Assembly: GCF_003001675.1 (NCBI RefSeq)
Contig: NZ_PVYW01000007.1
Location: 248,001-312,000 of the forward strand
Direction: 5' to 3'
DNA length: 64,000 nt
From: Cohnella sp. SGD-V74
Lineage (GTDB): Bacteria; Bacillota; Bacilli; Paenibacillales; Paenibacillaceae
Shown here: piece after piece, positions 1 to 8,293 of the stretch
Numbering within the stretch: the stretch's first letter is position 1
How the letters are laid out: each line of letters opens with the position of its first letter
Program-made: the position numbers and the translations under genes
The notes under the pieces: model-generated
Databases searched by the model: none
What the model was told of the DNA's origin: nothing
What the model saw: only the letters and a program-made list of their open reading frames with translations

Positions 1-1472
1 GAGAGCACGAGCTTGCCCCGCAGGTAGACGTTCTCGGCGTATCCGTCCGAGGAGCTGAACTTCCAGGAGGAGAGGCTCAGCGGCTCGGGATGGGTCATAT
101 AGCTGGCCTCGATCGGCAGATTGGGCAGTACGCCGTAAATGCTGGCCATCAGCTTGTCTTCGGTGTAGGACGTAAAGCCTTCGTCCAACCAGGCTTCTTC
201 GAATTCGTTGGAAGCGACGAGCCCGTACCAGTATTGGTGGGCGATCTCGTGGACGAGCGTTCGTTCCAGCTCGTAGCCGGGATTGTCGTCCCGGGCCGAC
301 GCTCCGGTGACGAGCGTCGGATATTCCATGCCGCCGGCGCCGTTGCCGCTTGCCGGAGGGACGACGACAGAGAGAGTGGAATAGGGATATTCTCCGTACC
401 ACTGTCCCAGCTTGGCTAACGCGGACTTGGCGGCGTGCATGTAGCGGTCCTTCAAGTGCTGATGGAGCGGGTCCAAATACAGCTTGATCCGAACTCCGGG
501 AATTCCGGGCGAAGAGAACGAATCCTCCACGTACACGAAGTCCGGAGAAGCCGACCAGGCGAAATCGTGCACGTCGTCGGCATAGAACTGGAAGCTTTTG
601 CGCCCGCCGGAGACGGCCGGGGTTTTCGTAAGGAAGCCGGTAGCCGCTACTTTATAACCGTCCGGAACCCCGATGCGAACGCTGTAGATGCCGAAGTCCG
701 AATAAAATTCGGAATCTCCGTGGTATTGGTGCAGATTCCAGCCCTCGGAGGCGCGCCCCCTCATGCCGGACGTCTCGTAGACGGGAATTTTGGGAAACCA
801 TTGGCCGGCCATGACGAAGTTGCCGGATTTGCCCATGCGGGCGAAGATTTCAGGCAGCAGAACGTTGAACTTCATGCGCAAGGTGACGGATTCCCCAGGC
901 TTGACCGGTTCGGGTAGCCGGAAAGCCGCCAGCGTGCGGTCGTTGCGGTTGCCGTCGTCCGGCTGCACGTAATGGACTCTGGGCAGAAGTGTTTCCCCTT
1001 CCTCTGTGGTCAGAGAGGTAAGCTCCATCCCGCCGTAGCCGCCTTCTTTCATTTTGTCTCCCCTGAGCTTTCCTCCCGATTCGCGCAGGAACGTACTGCC
1101 GGGCGCGAAGGCGTTCGGATATAGATGAAGGTACATCTCGGAGACCGCTTTGCGCCCGGGATTTTTCCAGGTAACGACCTGCTCTCCCAGCAGGGTTCCG
1201 CTGTTCTCGTCGAGCGAGACGGAGATATGGTATTCCGTTACGCGGTTGCTGAGGACGACGGCTTGCGGTTTCTGCGGAACGTCGGGCCCGGGATTGGGCT
1301 CGGACTTGGCTTCTACCGCGGGCGAGCCGGCGGCGGGAAGATCGGACAAGGAAGACGCGGGCAGGGCGTATTGATCGACCCAAGCGTCGGCAAACCCGAA
1401 TCGGACGGACATGACAAGTACGGCAGCGGCGGCGACGAATAGCAGCATTCGCAGCGAACGGCGCTTAGGCAT
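1..1472 (-). CDS. Secreted M1-family metallopeptidase, 5' part (C-terminus outside the window)
   Basis: The minus-strand frame stays open from an ATG at 1472 to the window edge (about 490 codons), so the C-terminus is missing. The ATG follows GGGAGGG at 1481-1487. The N-terminus is basic then hydrophobic (signal peptide or anchor, about residues 1-30), followed by a proline-rich linker. The zinc-protease signature is present: HEIAHQYW, then NEFEEAWLDEG about 18 residues later, giving the HExxH(18)E pattern of the M1 gluzincins. The usual N-terminal beta-saddle precedes it. The GAMEN-like exopeptidase motif appears as GAGGMEYPT. I infer an extracellular or membrane-tethered zinc peptidase. No partner genes are visible because the neighbouring gene on the right is divergent and belongs to sugar metabolism. 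Confidence 0.88.
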   Translation of the reverse strand, partial: MPKRRSLRMLLFVAAAAVLVMSVRFGFADAWVDQYALPASSLSDLPAAGSPAVEAKSEPNPGPDVPQKPQAVVLSNRVTEYHISVSLDENSGTLLGEQVVTWKNPGRKAVSEMYLHLYPNAFAPGSTFLRESGGKLRGDKMKEGGYGGMELTSLTTEEGETLLPRVHYVQPDDGNRNDRTLAAFRLPEPVKPGESVTLRMKFNVLLPEIFARMGKSGNFVMAGQWFPKIPVYETSGMRGRASEGWNLHQYHGDSEFYSDFGIYSVRIGVPDGYKVAATGFLTKTPAVSGGRKSFQFYADDVHDFAWSASPDFVYVEDSFSSPGIPGVRIKLYLDPLHQHLKDRYMHAAKSALAKLGQWYGEYPYSTLSVVVPPASGNGAGGMEYPTLVTGASARDDNPGYELERTLVHEIAHQYWYGLVASNEFEEAWLDEGFTSYTEDKLMASIYGVLPNLPIEASYMTHPEPLSLSSWKFSSSDGYAENVYLRGKLVL

Positions 1473-1570
1473 ACGGATAACCCTCCCGTTGACAAGCATC
1501 TACGAGATATATATGTAGGTTGTCCGCGGATTATATCTGGAGTTTCGGGCCAAGCTACTATGAATTGTAG

Positions 1571-1600
1571 TTGACAGGGATTTCGCAAATCTTTTAATAT
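1571..1600 (+). promoter_or_regulatory. Sigma-A type promoter of the alpha-glucosidase gene
   Basis: TTGACA at 1571-1576 is a perfect -35. A -10 such as TTAATA (1594-1599, spacer 17) or TAATAT (1595-1600, spacer 18) follows. It lies 50 bases upstream of the start codon and just before the palindromic operator. Confidence 0.75.
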
Positions 1601-1611
1601 GAAGGAAAAGT

Positions 1612-1623
1612 GCAAACGTTTGC
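1612..1623. promoter_or_regulatory. LacI/GalR-type operator in front of the alpha-glucosidase
   Basis: GCAAACGTTTGC is a perfect 12-base palindrome with the central CG typical of LacI-family operators. It lies 12 bases downstream of the -10, where a repressor would block initiation or early elongation. It differs from the TTTACCGGTAAA operators of the 6-14 kb cassette, so a different regulator, not encoded in this window, is expected. Confidence 0.7.
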
Positions 1624-1651
1624 GCAAAATGAGAATCGAGGAGTTGGCAGC

Positions 1652-3316
1652 ATGAACGGAAAATGGTGGAAAGAAGCGGTCGCCTATCAAATTTATCCCC
1701 GCAGCTTTATGGACGGCAACGGGGACGGTATCGGGGATTTGCCGGGCGTCATCTCGAAGCTCGATTATTTGAAGGAACTCGGCGTCGACGTGCTCTGGAT
1801 CTGTCCGATCTACAAGTCTCCCAACGACGACAACGGGTACGATATTTCCGATTATCAGGACATTATGGACGAGTTCGGCACGATGGCCGATTTCGACCGT
1901 CTGCTGGCAGAGGTTCATTCCCGCGGGATGAAATTGATCCTGGATCTGGTCATCAACCATACGTCCGACGAGCATCCGTGGTTTATCGAATCGCGTTCGA
2001 GCCGGGACAATCCGAAGAGAGACTATTATATTTGGTCCGACGGGAAGAACGGAGCGGAGCCGAACAACTGGGAGAGTATTTTCAGCGGCTCGGCGTGGGA
2101 GTACGACGAGGCTACCGAACAATATTACATGCACGTATTTTCTACCAAACAGCCGGATTTGAATTGGGAGAACCCGCAAGTCCGCCAAGATCTGTACGCG
2201 ATGGTCAACTGGTGGCTGGACAAGGGCATCGACGGCTTCCGCGTGGACGCTATTTCCCATATCAAGAAGGTTCCGGGTTTCCCGGACATGCCGAATCCGG
2301 ACAAGCTGCGCTATGTGCCTTCCTTCGAGGGCCATATGAATCGCGAGGGCATCCATGTTTTCCTGCAGGAGATGAAGAGCGAGACGTTCGACAAATACGA
2401 CGTCATGACCGTCGGAGAAGCGAGCGGAGTGACGGTGGACGACGCGGAGCTGTGGGTCGGAGAACGGCGCGGCGCGTTTAATATGATTTTCCAATTCGAG
2501 CATATGGGGCTGTGGCAGAAAACGGCGGACGGTTCCGTGGACATCCCGGCGCTCAAGAAGACGCTCACCCGCTGGCAGAAAGGGCTCGAAGGAGTCGGCT
2601 GGAACGCGCTGTTCCTCGAAAACCACGATCAGCCAAGATCGGTATCGACGTGGGGAGACGACCAAACCTACTGGGAGCAGTCGGCCAAAGCGTTCGCGAC
2701 GATGTATTTTCTCATGCAGGGGACTCCGTTCATCTACCAGGGGCAGGAGATCGGGATGACCAACGTCCAATTCCCTTCGATCGACGACTACAACGACGTA
2801 GCCAGCAAAAACCTGTACCGCACCGAGCTTGAAAACGGCAAAACCCACGAAGAGATCATGCGGGTCATCTGGAAAAACGGCCGCGACAATTCCCGGACGC
2901 CGATGCAGTGGAACGATCTCGACCAGGCGGGCTTCACGACCGGTACGCCTTGGCTGAAGGTTAACCCGAACTATAAGGCCATCAACGTCGAGAAAGAGCT
3001 GGAGGAGCCGGACTCGATTTATCATCATTACCGGAAGCTGATCGCGCTGCGCAAAAACAATCCGACGGCGGTATACGGCGCGTACGACCTGATTCTGCCG
3101 GAGCACAAGCAGATCTATGCCTATACGAGAACGCTAGGGGAAGACAGGCTGCTCGTGATTGCCAACCTGTCCGCCGAAGCGGCCGCAAGCGGGCTGCCGG
3201 ACTCCGTCATTTATTCTTCGGCCGAGCTGCTGCTGATCAGCGGAGAGTCGGGAGACCGCAACCTGCGCGATCTCCGACTTGCTCCTTACGAAGCGAGGGT
3301 TTATCGTCTCGTTTAA
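1652..3316 (+). CDS. GH13 alpha-glucosidase (maltase / oligo-1,6-glucosidase type)
   Basis: This 554-residue cytoplasmic protein is of the usual length for GH13 subfamily 31 enzymes, which release glucose from the non-reducing end of short alpha-glucans. Catalytic residues are visible: the nucleophile D199 in GFRVDA, the acid/base E256 in TVGEAS, and D326 in ENHDQPR. INHTSDEHPWF is the conserved region I. The residue after the nucleophile is Ala200. Val there is linked to alpha-1,6 specificity and Ala/Thr to alpha-1,4, so maltase-like activity is inferred. I chose ATG 1652 because GAGGAG (1638-1643) precedes it; the more upstream GTG at 1610 falls inside the operator. The gene is monocistronic and its stop overlaps that of helD by four bases. 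Confidence 0.93.
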   Translation: MNGKWWKEAVAYQIYPRSFMDGNGDGIGDLPGVISKLDYLKELGVDVLWICPIYKSPNDDNGYDISDYQDIMDEFGTMADFDRLLAEVHSRGMKLILDLVINHTSDEHPWFIESRSSRDNPKRDYYIWSDGKNGAEPNNWESIFSGSAWEYDEATEQYYMHVFSTKQPDLNWENPQVRQDLYAMVNWWLDKGIDGFRVDAISHIKKVPGFPDMPNPDKLRYVPSFEGHMNREGIHVFLQEMKSETFDKYDVMTVGEASGVTVDDAELWVGERRGAFNMIFQFEHMGLWQKTADGSVDIPALKKTLTRWQKGLEGVGWNALFLENHDQPRSVSTWGDDQTYWEQSAKAFATMYFLMQGTPFIYQGQEIGMTNVQFPSIDDYNDVASKNLYRTELENGKTHEEIMRVIWKNGRDNSRTPMQWNDLDQAGFTTGTPWLKVNPNYKAINVEKELEEPDSIYHHYRKLIALRKNNPTAVYGAYDLILPEHKQIYAYTRTLGEDRLLVIANLSAEAAASGLPDSVIYSSAELLLISGESGDRNLRDLRLAPYEARVYRLV

Positions 3317-5406
3317 GCTTCCGCGATCAGCGGGCTTGGCTGCCCGAGATACATCAGCGTGAGACGGTGAAGCGCGCGCGTGCAGGCGACGTACAGAAGC
3401 TTGGCGTCCTGCGGCGCGGCCGCATAGCGGCGGTCGTCGGCATCCGCGACGAGCACGGCGTCGAATTCGAGTCCCTTGGCCAGATACACGGGGACGACGG
3501 TAATGCCTCCTCGGTATTGGGTCTGGTTCTCGGAGATGAGATTCGCTTCGATGCCGCTTGCTTGCAGCAGCTCAGCCAACCTGGCGCAGTCGTCGTCCGT
3601 GCGGCACACGATCGCGATCGTCTGCATGCCGCGCTCCCGGTTGTCCCGGATGAAGCGCTCGATGCGAGGGAGACGATCCGTCTCGCCGTCCAGCTTGGCG
3701 ACCTCCACCGGATCGCCGCTGCGGAAGACCGGAACGGCAGGGGGCAGGCTCGTGCCGGTATGCGGCAGGATGCGGTTGGCGAACTCGATGATTTCAAGCG
3801 TCGAGCGGTAGCTTTGCTGCAGGGCGTGATAGGAGCGGTATTCCTCTGCGAATACGTCGGACAGCTCCTCCCACCTCTGCACGCCGCGATACGCATGAAT
3901 GCCCTGGGCCAAATCCCCGAGAATCGTGAACGAAGGCTCGCTCATGAACGCGTTCAGCAAGGCGATCTGAAGCGGGGATACGTCCTGGGCCTCGTCGACG
4001 ACGACATGGTCGAACGAGAGTTTCTCCGCGCCGTTGAAGGCATAATGGATCCAGACGAGCGCGGGCAGGTCCTCGTGCCGGACTTCGCCTTTTTTCAGAT
4101 AGGCTTTCGTGCTCTGAACGATGCTCTTGGGGATGTCCGCCGCGCCGTCCGCGGAGAACAAGCGCTGATAGAAGCTTAGGGCGTCCGCCTTGGGCAGCTT
4201 GTTCACGTAAGCCCTTAGCCGCTGCTTGCCGGTCTTGGCCTTATCCTTGCGGATCTTCGGGTCGCCGATCTCTCCGAGCTGCATTTCCAGCCAGCGGTTG
4301 ATGCGGGCTTGCAGCCGCTCCAGCCGCGGGGCGAGCGGGTAATGGCGGTATTCCACCTCGAACCATTCGCGAATGTTGGCGGCTGGCAGCACGCGGCCCT
4401 CCCAAGGCTCGAACGGCTGAGGTTCGAGGAAGTGCGTTTCCAGGCTCCTCAGTTGCTCGTCCAGCAGCGCTTTGAAAGCGAGCGATCCCTTATATCTTCC
4501 CGGCGTTTCGTCGTCGATCTGCGGCCTGGCGCCTGCGAGTGAGAACCACAGTTCTCCTTCGGAGGCGTCTTTGGCCAGCTTGACGTTGCCGCTGAGCCGG
4601 TCGAGCGCCCAATCCGCGAACGTCGTCTGCTTGACGTCGCCGACGCCGAGCTCGGGCAGGACGCCGGAAATATAATCGAGGAACATCGTGTTCGGCGCGA
4701 AAATAATCATCCGCTCCGCGCGAATCTGCTGCTGGTACTGATAGAGCAGGAAGGCGAGCCGATGCAGCGCGACCGTCGTTTTCCCCGAACCGGCCGCACC
4801 CTGGATGATCAGCGCCTTGTGGCGCGGAGCGCGGATGATGCGGTCTTGCTCGGCCTGGATCGTGGACACGATGTCGCGCAGCTTATTGTCTTTCTTGTCT
4901 CCGAGCTTATACAGCAGGAATTCGTCGTTCAGGCCGATATTGTCCCCGCCCCGCTCGTAGCTGTCGACGATTCGTCCCAGCTTCCGGTCGCGGATCGACA
5001 GGTTGCGCTTGCGGTAGATGTCCCCTTGGATCGTTCCGTCCGGCGCATCGTAGGAGACGGGCGCATCGCCGCCGGTGAAGGAGTAGAAGAGGCTGGCGAC
5101 CGGCGCTCTCCAATCGATGACGTACGGCTCGCCGGTATCCTGGCGGTCCATGCCTCTCTTGCCGATATACAGGGGCAGCGCCGCGGTTTTCCCGTTTTCC
5201 TTGAAGTCGAGCCTGCCAAAGTAGGGTTCCTTGTCGAGCAGGTCGAGCCGACGGCGGCTCTCCTCCCGTTTCTCTTCGAGCAGCTGCTCGGTGAAATCCT
5301 GTCCCCGGTAGACCGGGCCGATGCCGGATCTCTGGCGGTCGATCTCCCCGAACGTCTCTTGCAGGCGCTCCTGTTCCTCCCGAACAACCGGGCTTTGCGT
5401 ATCCAT
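3313..5406 (-). CDS. helD: HelD, UvrD-like RNA polymerase recycling ATPase
   Basis: HelD binds RNA polymerase and uses ATP to release stalled enzyme from DNA. The 697-residue protein has an N-terminal coiled segment (about residues 5-60) that in known HelD enters the secondary channel. It has a Walker A motif GAAGSGKT at 203-210, a Walker B-like VVDEAQD, and superfamily 1 motifs GDLAQGIHAYRG and YVACTRA near the C-terminus. The ATG at 5406 has AAGGAGGAAT before it. The length is somewhat shorter than B. subtilis HelD (about 770). It is monocistronic, divergent from ywhD and convergent with the alpha-glucosidase; the two stop codons share TTAA at 3313-3316 with no room for a terminator between the genes. 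Confidence 0.9.
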   Translation of the reverse strand: MDTQSPVVREEQERLQETFGEIDRQRSGIGPVYRGQDFTEQLLEEKREESRRRLDLLDKEPYFGRLDFKENGKTAALPLYIGKRGMDRQDTGEPYVIDWRAPVASLFYSFTGGDAPVSYDAPDGTIQGDIYRKRNLSIRDRKLGRIVDSYERGGDNIGLNDEFLLYKLGDKKDNKLRDIVSTIQAEQDRIIRAPRHKALIIQGAAGSGKTTVALHRLAFLLYQYQQQIRAERMIIFAPNTMFLDYISGVLPELGVGDVKQTTFADWALDRLSGNVKLAKDASEGELWFSLAGARPQIDDETPGRYKGSLAFKALLDEQLRSLETHFLEPQPFEPWEGRVLPAANIREWFEVEYRHYPLAPRLERLQARINRWLEMQLGEIGDPKIRKDKAKTGKQRLRAYVNKLPKADALSFYQRLFSADGAADIPKSIVQSTKAYLKKGEVRHEDLPALVWIHYAFNGAEKLSFDHVVVDEAQDVSPLQIALLNAFMSEPSFTILGDLAQGIHAYRGVQRWEELSDVFAEEYRSYHALQQSYRSTLEIIEFANRILPHTGTSLPPAVPVFRSGDPVEVAKLDGETDRLPRIERFIRDNRERGMQTIAIVCRTDDDCARLAELLQASGIEANLISENQTQYRGGITVVPVYLAKGLEFDAVLVADADDRRYAAAPQDAKLLYVACTRALHRLTLMYLGQPSPLIAEA

Positions 5407-5568
5407 AAGTGCGATTCCTCCTTGCGTTGCGTATTGACTTCACCTATTGTGGCGCATTTTTGCAAAAAACAATAGACTTATGTTTTCCGTTTTGTTATGA
5501 TGTTGAGTACAGAATTACCTAAAATAGACAGAACAAACGTTCGCGTCGATAAACATCGCATAAAGAAG

Positions 5569-5612
5569 CGGGAGGGACTCGAATTTTCGAGGGTCTCGGT
5601 CCCGGCTTTTTC
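5569..5612 (+). terminator. Terminator-like hairpin in the ywhD leader
   Basis: The arms CGGGA...CTCGAA and TTCGAG...TCCCG fold into a bulged stem followed by GGCTTTTTC. It ends about 30 bases before the ywhD start codon and is read in the same direction, so it would sit in the ywhD leader if that gene is transcribed from the helD-ywhD intergenic region. Nothing upstream on this strand needs a terminator. No riboswitch consensus was recognised. Confidence 0.45.
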
Positions 5613-5642
5613 TTATGTAACGGCATTTAGAGGGGGCTGACC

Positions 5643-6146
5643 ATGGATAATCCGAATCAACCGACGGAGAAAAAGAAGCTGTCGCTTAACGTCGTCAGCA
5701 ACAAGGAACATAGAGGTTTCGGCGCGGGCTCGATCGACCTGAGCCAAGTCGCCTGCGTCATAATCGACGGCGGAGAGGCGTATATCGATGTAGGCGCGAT
5801 GCATGCCAAGAGCAAGATTGAGAAGGGGATCAGGTTTTCTCCAGACAAGTCTCTCGTGCCGAACGGTCGTCCGGCCTGGATCGTATGGGTGGCCGTCGAC
5901 CGCAACGAGACCGGCTCGTACTACGCCGGCGCCACCTCGTGCGAGATGCTGATCGACTCGGAGGCGAGAAGGGGCTGGAAGGTGCTGCCCGATCACGTCA
6001 ACCGGCTCGACGCCGCTATCAAGCGCAAGTATATGCTGGACAACATCGGCCCGGAAGAGCAGGCGGCGCTTCGCAAGCTGCTCATCGAGCACAACGAGGA
6101 ATGGTGGAACAACTCTCCTCAGGCGTTGAAGGATTTGCTTGTGTAG
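5643..6146 (+). CDS. ywhD: YwhD family protein
   Basis: This 167-residue soluble protein has no signal peptide or membrane segment. Stretches such as GAMHAKSKIEKGIRF, WIVWVAVDR and LPDHVNRLDAAIKRK match what I recall of B. subtilis YwhD, a conserved Bacillales protein of unknown function. The ATG follows GAGGGGGC. In B. subtilis ywhD adjoins pbpG-speE-speB; here it is 40 kb away from those genes, with accessory clusters between. It is followed at once by a strong terminator, so it is expressed alone. I do not assign a biochemical role. Confidence 0.8.
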   Translation: MDNPNQPTEKKKLSLNVVSNKEHRGFGAGSIDLSQVACVIIDGGEAYIDVGAMHAKSKIEKGIRFSPDKSLVPNGRPAWIVWVAVDRNETGSYYAGATSCEMLIDSEARRGWKVLPDHVNRLDAAIKRKYMLDNIGPEEQAALRKLLIEHNEEWWNNSPQALKDLLV

Positions 6147-6170
6147 CATGGGCGGATCAATATGAAAATG

Positions 6171-6215
6171 GCGGTGCAGGGACATATGTGGTGTCCTTGC
6201 GCCGCTATTTTTTTT
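6171..6215 (+). terminator. Rho-independent terminator of ywhD
   Basis: GCGGTGCAGGGACA pairs with TGTCCTTGCGCCGC (two non-Watson-Crick positions, one of them G-U), closing a short loop and followed by eight T residues. It lies 25 bases after the ywhD stop codon. Confidence 0.9.
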
Positions 6216-6248
6216 GTATAAACAGTCTACGTTCAGACACCTTTATCA

Positions 6249-6292
6249 TCGATTATCTTTCAGAGCAACTTGGCTGGCTTATGGGACAGCCT
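6249..6292. mobile_element. Solo end of a small inverted-repeat (MITE-like) element
   Basis: This 44-base stretch, ending in GCTTATGGGACAGCC, is nearly identical to the reverse complement of the left end of the element at 13015-13233 (shared ATCGATTATCTTTCA, AGCAACTT and GCTTATGGGACAGCC, with one single-base difference and a short block of differences). No second end is nearby, so it is a truncated copy. It marks the left edge of the lower-G+C cassette at 6.3-14.3 kb. Confidence 0.65.
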
Positions 6293-6308
6293 CGCTGACA
6301 GGGCTGGA

Positions 6309-7391
6309 TTAAATGACTTCCCGCGCATCATTGTCCGGCAGTGTCGGGAACGAGGCGTGGGGCTCGGCCTGATACCAGAAGGCTGTCGAAGCGATATCGC
6401 TTTGCTGCGGCAAGTATCGCCCGCCCGAGCGCCATCCGAGGTCTTGAATGGTCACTCGCAGATCGCTCTCGAACCGAATCGGGTCCATGACATGCCAGCG
6501 GTACATGCCGAAGCGCGTCTGGCTTCGATACAATCCGTCCGGTCGAATCACCTGATGCATGCCTAGGTACGGCGTGGAATAGGTGCTGTACGTGCCCAGC
6601 GGCTGCTCCCAATTCCATGCGCCTCCGAAGTAATCCTCGGTTCCCGTTCCGCATATCGTCGGAAATTCCTTGTCTCCGTCCATGTAGAATTTGATTTCTC
6701 CTTCTCCCCACCAACCGGTGTTGTTCACCTGCCAGGCGAGATAGGTTCCGACATAATGGCCTTTGCCCGAGATGCCGTCGATAATCGTATAGACATCCTT
6801 GTACGGCACAGGGTTCGTGCGGCGCCACTGGGCGTGGAAATATGCCGCATCCTCAGGCACATCCGTCAACGTATAGTCGATCTGATAGTACAGTACGGCT
6901 TTCTCCGAAGATTTATTTTCCATCGTCAACTTGGCGGAGCGGCGAAAAGGCATCTGCCAGTAGCTGTTCATTCCCCCGGCTGGATTCACCGCAATCGGCA
7001 ATGAATTGACATCGTTGCGCTCCTGCCAGCCATTGCAGAAGAAATCGCCGATCGGCACTTCAACGGAAGCTTCCTCTTCACCATCCCAGTAAATACGGAA
7101 GATCAAATTCCTCCAAAATGTCGGGAAGCACGTCATCCACATATGCTGGATCGCGCCGGGCCCTTGAATTTCTCCCATTGTAAACACAGCTCCAGGCTCG
7201 ATTTCGACGGAAGGAGACACTTTCCAGCCAATACCCAGATCGCGCGCGCAGTTCGCCCCCGTTCCGTCCTTGGCCATTCCTCCTTTGCCTTTCTCGCCAG
7301 TGAAATTTTCAGGGCTGATCGATCTTGTCCTGGCGTCAGACAGACGCGCCAAATTGCCCAAGCCCATATTTAGTCCGTTAAAAAGATTCAA
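6309..7391 (-). CDS. GH172 (DUF2961) glycoside hydrolase
   Basis: This 360-residue protein has no signal peptide and is inferred to be cytoplasmic. The DUF2961/GH172 fold is recognised from GAIQHMWMT near residue 80, the FFCNGW segment, and the motif CGTGTEDYFGGAWNW that carries the conserved Glu. Characterised GH172 enzymes act on alpha-D-fructofuranosides (including difructose dianhydride) and D-arabinofuranosides; which applies here is unknown. I prefer the TTG at 7391, 8 bases after GGAG; a GTG at 7400 overlaps the ribosome binding site. It is the last gene of an operon with two permeases and a binding protein, suggesting hydrolysis of the imported oligosaccharide. Confidence 0.85.
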   Translation of the reverse strand: MNLFNGLNMGLGNLARLSDARTRSISPENFTGEKGKGGMAKDGTGANCARDLGIGWKVSPSVEIEPGAVFTMGEIQGPGAIQHMWMTCFPTFWRNLIFRIYWDGEEEASVEVPIGDFFCNGWQERNDVNSLPIAVNPAGGMNSYWQMPFRRSAKLTMENKSSEKAVLYYQIDYTLTDVPEDAAYFHAQWRRTNPVPYKDVYTIIDGISGKGHYVGTYLAWQVNNTGWWGEGEIKFYMDGDKEFPTICGTGTEDYFGGAWNWEQPLGTYSTYSTPYLGMHQVIRPDGLYRSQTRFGMYRWHVMDPIRFESDLRVTIQDLGWRSGGRYLPQQSDIASTAFWYQAEPHASFPTLPDNDAREVI

Positions 7392-7438
7392 GAATCCCAC
7401 TCCTAATTATGATAATAGTTGTGCAGTTGTGCTTGAGC

Positions 7439-8284
7439 TCATCCCTTGAGACCGGTCAGAGTGATTCCTTCTATAAAATACCTCTGACTGCTGATATAAG
7501 CGACCACAACCGGAAGGACAGAGATCATCGCAGCAGCCATTAGCAGGTGATACTTGGTCGTATATAGTCCTTGGAAGGAAGCCAGGCCGAGCGTGATCGT
7601 TTTAACGCTCTCCGTCTGGATGACCACAAGCGGCCACAGAAAATCATTCCATACTCCCATGAAGGTAAATATGAACAGAGAGGCGAGAGCCGGCTTCATT
7701 AACGGCAGCAGAATCCGCGAATAGATGCCGAAATACCCGCAGCCGTCTATCCGCGCCGCCTCGTCAAGCTGTCTCGGTATGGTCATGAAAAATTGGCGGA
7801 GCAAGAAGGTTCCGAAGGCGTTGCCGAAAAAACCGGGAACGATAAGCGCATAGTAGGTGTCGACCATTCCCAGCTTTCGCATAATCACAAACGTCGGAAT
7901 CAAGGTCACCATCAGAGGCACCATCATCGTGCCCAAATACATGCTGAACAGCAGATCCTTGCCCTTAAAGCGCAAACGCGCGAACGAGTAGGCGGCCAAC
8001 GAGCTGAACACCAGCGTGCCCGCAGTTACAGCAACCGCAACAAATAAGGAATTGAGCAGCATTCGGAGCAGCGGCACGGCCGTTAATACTTCTTGATAAT
8101 TGCTGAAACTCCATTCCTTAGGAAACATACGGGGCGGCCATTGGAAAATTTCCTGCGGCGTCTTGAACGAGGTCAATGCCATCCACAGAAAAGGAAAGAT
8201 GAACAGGATGCAACAGACGATCATAACGGCATGAATGAGAAGCGACTTCGCCTTCACGCGATTGCTCATTGTATAGGAGGTCAT
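7439..8284 (-). CDS. CUT1 sugar ABC transporter permease, MalG type
   Basis: This inner-membrane permease of about 281 residues has six predicted membrane segments. The cytoplasmic EAA loop reads EAARIDGCGYFGIYSRI, which docks the ATPase. The C-terminus (YFIEGITLTGLKG) is typical of the MalG/AraQ group. The ATG at 8284 has AGGTGA 5 bases upstream; a GTG at 8293 is an alternative. It immediately follows the MalF-type gene in one operon. No ATPase is encoded nearby, so a shared MsmX-like ATPase elsewhere in the genome is inferred. Confidence 0.9.
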   Translation of the reverse strand: MTSYTMSNRVKAKSLLIHAVMIVCCILFIFPFLWMALTSFKTPQEIFQWPPRMFPKEWSFSNYQEVLTAVPLLRMLLNSLFVAVAVTAGTLVFSSLAAYSFARLRFKGKDLLFSMYLGTMMVPLMVTLIPTFVIMRKLGMVDTYYALIVPGFFGNAFGTFLLRQFFMTIPRQLDEAARIDGCGYFGIYSRILLPLMKPALASLFIFTFMGVWNDFLWPLVVIQTESVKTITLGLASFQGLYTTKYHLLMAAAMISVLPVVVAYISSQRYFIEGITLTGLKG

Positions 8285-8293
8285 AGCTATCAC

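Noticed and set aside
1313..3106. Minus-strand frame of about 600 codons opposite the alpha-glucosidase gene
   Set aside because: It is antisense to an unmistakable GH13 enzyme, has no recognisable domain and a skewed His/Arg/Val-rich composition typical of shadows in high-G+C DNA.
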